A stretch of DNA of 64,000 bases from Cohnella sp. CFH 77786 (GTDB lineage: Bacteria > Bacillota > Bacilli > Paenibacillales > Paenibacillaceae), in the NCBI RefSeq assembly GCF_019400745.1, contig NZ_WJIB01000006.1, positions 186,001 to 250,000 on the forward strand, given 5' to 3'. Numbering within the stretch: position 1 is the stretch's first letter; each line of letters starts with the position of its first letter. Below, one piece after another: positions 63,420 through 64,000 of this stretch. The notes beneath the pieces are model-generated. The model did not search any database. It saw nothing but the letters and a program-made list of their open reading frames with translations, and was not told the DNA's origin. Both the position numbers and the translations under genes were made by a program.

Positions 63420-64000
63420 CTACCGGATCATCAGGGCGGCATTGCCCGCGGTCAGGATGATGGTGATGGCCAGGAAGAACATCAAGCCTACCGCGGCCAA
63501 AGCGGCGAATACGTAGATCAGCGTCTTGCCGATCGTCTGCAGGCAAGCGACGATCGGGGAATTGCCGAGCGGCTGGAGCACCGCCCCGGATACGTGGTAA
63601 ATGAGCGCAAGCGTCATGACCTTCACGGCAGGGAACGCGCACAGAAACAAAAGGACGATGACGCCGGAGAGCCCGACCGCGTTCTTGACGAGGAGGCTGG
63701 CCGACAGAACCGTATCGGCGGCGTCGGAAATCATTCGGCCGACGACGGGGACGAAGTTTCCCGTCACGAATTTGGCGGTTTGCAGCGCCACCCCGTCGGC
63801 GACGGCCCCGCCGGCTCCCTGGATGGAGAGAACGCCGAGAAAGACCGTGAACATGAGGCCCATGACGCCGACCCCGACATTCCTCAGGAGATTGGCCAGC
63901 TGCGTCACCTTGTAGCGGTCGCTGATCGAGCTGACGAGATGGAGGACCGCGGAAAAAAACAGCAGCGGAAACACGAACAGGTGGATGAACGTGCCGACCG
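63420..64000 (-). CDS. spoIIIAE: Stage III sporulation protein AE, C-terminal part (partial)
   Basis: The gene runs off the right edge; about 193 C-terminal residues are visible. The segment LANLLRNVGVGVMGLMFTVFLGVLSIQGAGGAVADGVALQTAKFV, followed by PVVGRMISDAADTVL, is characteristic of SpoIIIAE. Five hydrophobic helices are seen. It ends 36 bases before spoIIIAF. Confidence 0.93.
   Translation of the reverse strand, partial: VGTFIHLFVFPLLFFSAVLHLVSSISDRYKVTQLANLLRNVGVGVMGLMFTVFLGVLSIQGAGGAVADGVALQTAKFVTGNFVPVVGRMISDAADTVLSASLLVKNAVGLSGVIVLLFLCAFPAVKVMTLALIYHVSGAVLQPLGNSPIVACLQTIGKTLIYVFAALAAVGLMFFLAITIILTAGNAALMIR

Noticed and set aside
1..64000. Mobile elements, prophage, tRNA or rRNA genes
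   Set aside because: No transposase, integrase other than XerD, terminal inverted repeats, cloverleaf or rRNA-like sequence was recognised.

Overview
The window is a chromosomal segment of an endospore-forming, fairly high-GC member of the Firmicutes, most likely Paenibacillaceae (Cohnella- or Paenibacillus-like). Evidence is the Bacillus-type order spoIIIA / acc / asp23 / nusB-folD-xseAB-ispA-dxs-tlyA-argR-recN-spoIVB-spo0A, the xerD-deoB-punA and fur / spoIIM / nudF neighbourhoods, and the split glycine decarboxylase gcvPA-gcvPB. I saw no rRNA, tRNA, CRISPR array, phage or insertion sequence.

Layout. 1-4.7 kb (minus): start of a probable SWIM-type protein, then punA, deoB, xerD, a YqzK-like protein and alanine dehydrogenase. 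4.8-7.6 kb: a subtilase without a signal peptide, then two 2-Cys glutathione-peroxidase homologues around an OhrR-type MarR repressor with a clear operator. 7.6-10.7 kb (minus): fur, spoIIM, an EndoQ/PHP-family gene and nudF, with a tiny mciZ on the opposite strand. 10.8-20.4 kb is an accessory stretch: an orphan gene of unknown function, a 51-bp tandem-repeat array, an ECF sigma/anti-sigma pair, a NEW3-protein/ABC exporter operon, and a PadR/MFS efflux pair. 20.4-26.2 kb (minus): a polar amino-acid ABC importer, the GlnK-GlnL two-component system and a PepT-like peptidase. 26.4-33.4 kb: prli42, lipB, a DUF1697 gene, the branched-chain keto-acid dehydrogenase operon and yqzF. 33.4-37.6 kb: a short DacF-type carboxypeptidase, a VOC protein, an OmpR-type two-component system and a probable spore-surface protein. 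37.7-42.5 kb (minus): the glycine cleavage operon behind a tandem glycine riboswitch. 42.5-64 kb (mostly minus): a parvulin foldase, a DinB protein, spo0A, spoIVB, recN, argR, tlyA, dxs, ispA, xseB, xseA, folD, nusB, the AmaP/Asp23 set, accC, accB, a BI-1 protein and the distal spoIIIA operon (AH, AG, AF and part of AE).

How the genes fit together. Lipoylation connects lipB, bkdB and gcvH. Branched-chain acyl-CoA (bkd), malonyl-CoA (accBC) and a FapR-like box point to branched fatty-acid synthesis. SpoIIM, the SpoIIIA channel, SpoIVB, Spo0A and MciZ act in sporulation. Many genes overlap by ATGA, which indicates translationally coupled operons. The features I find most unusual are the 51-bp array with an internal 153-bp higher-order duplication, the proline in place of the catalytic lysine of XerD, the FapR-like box before bkdAA, and two very small genes (mciZ, prli42) that are easily missed.
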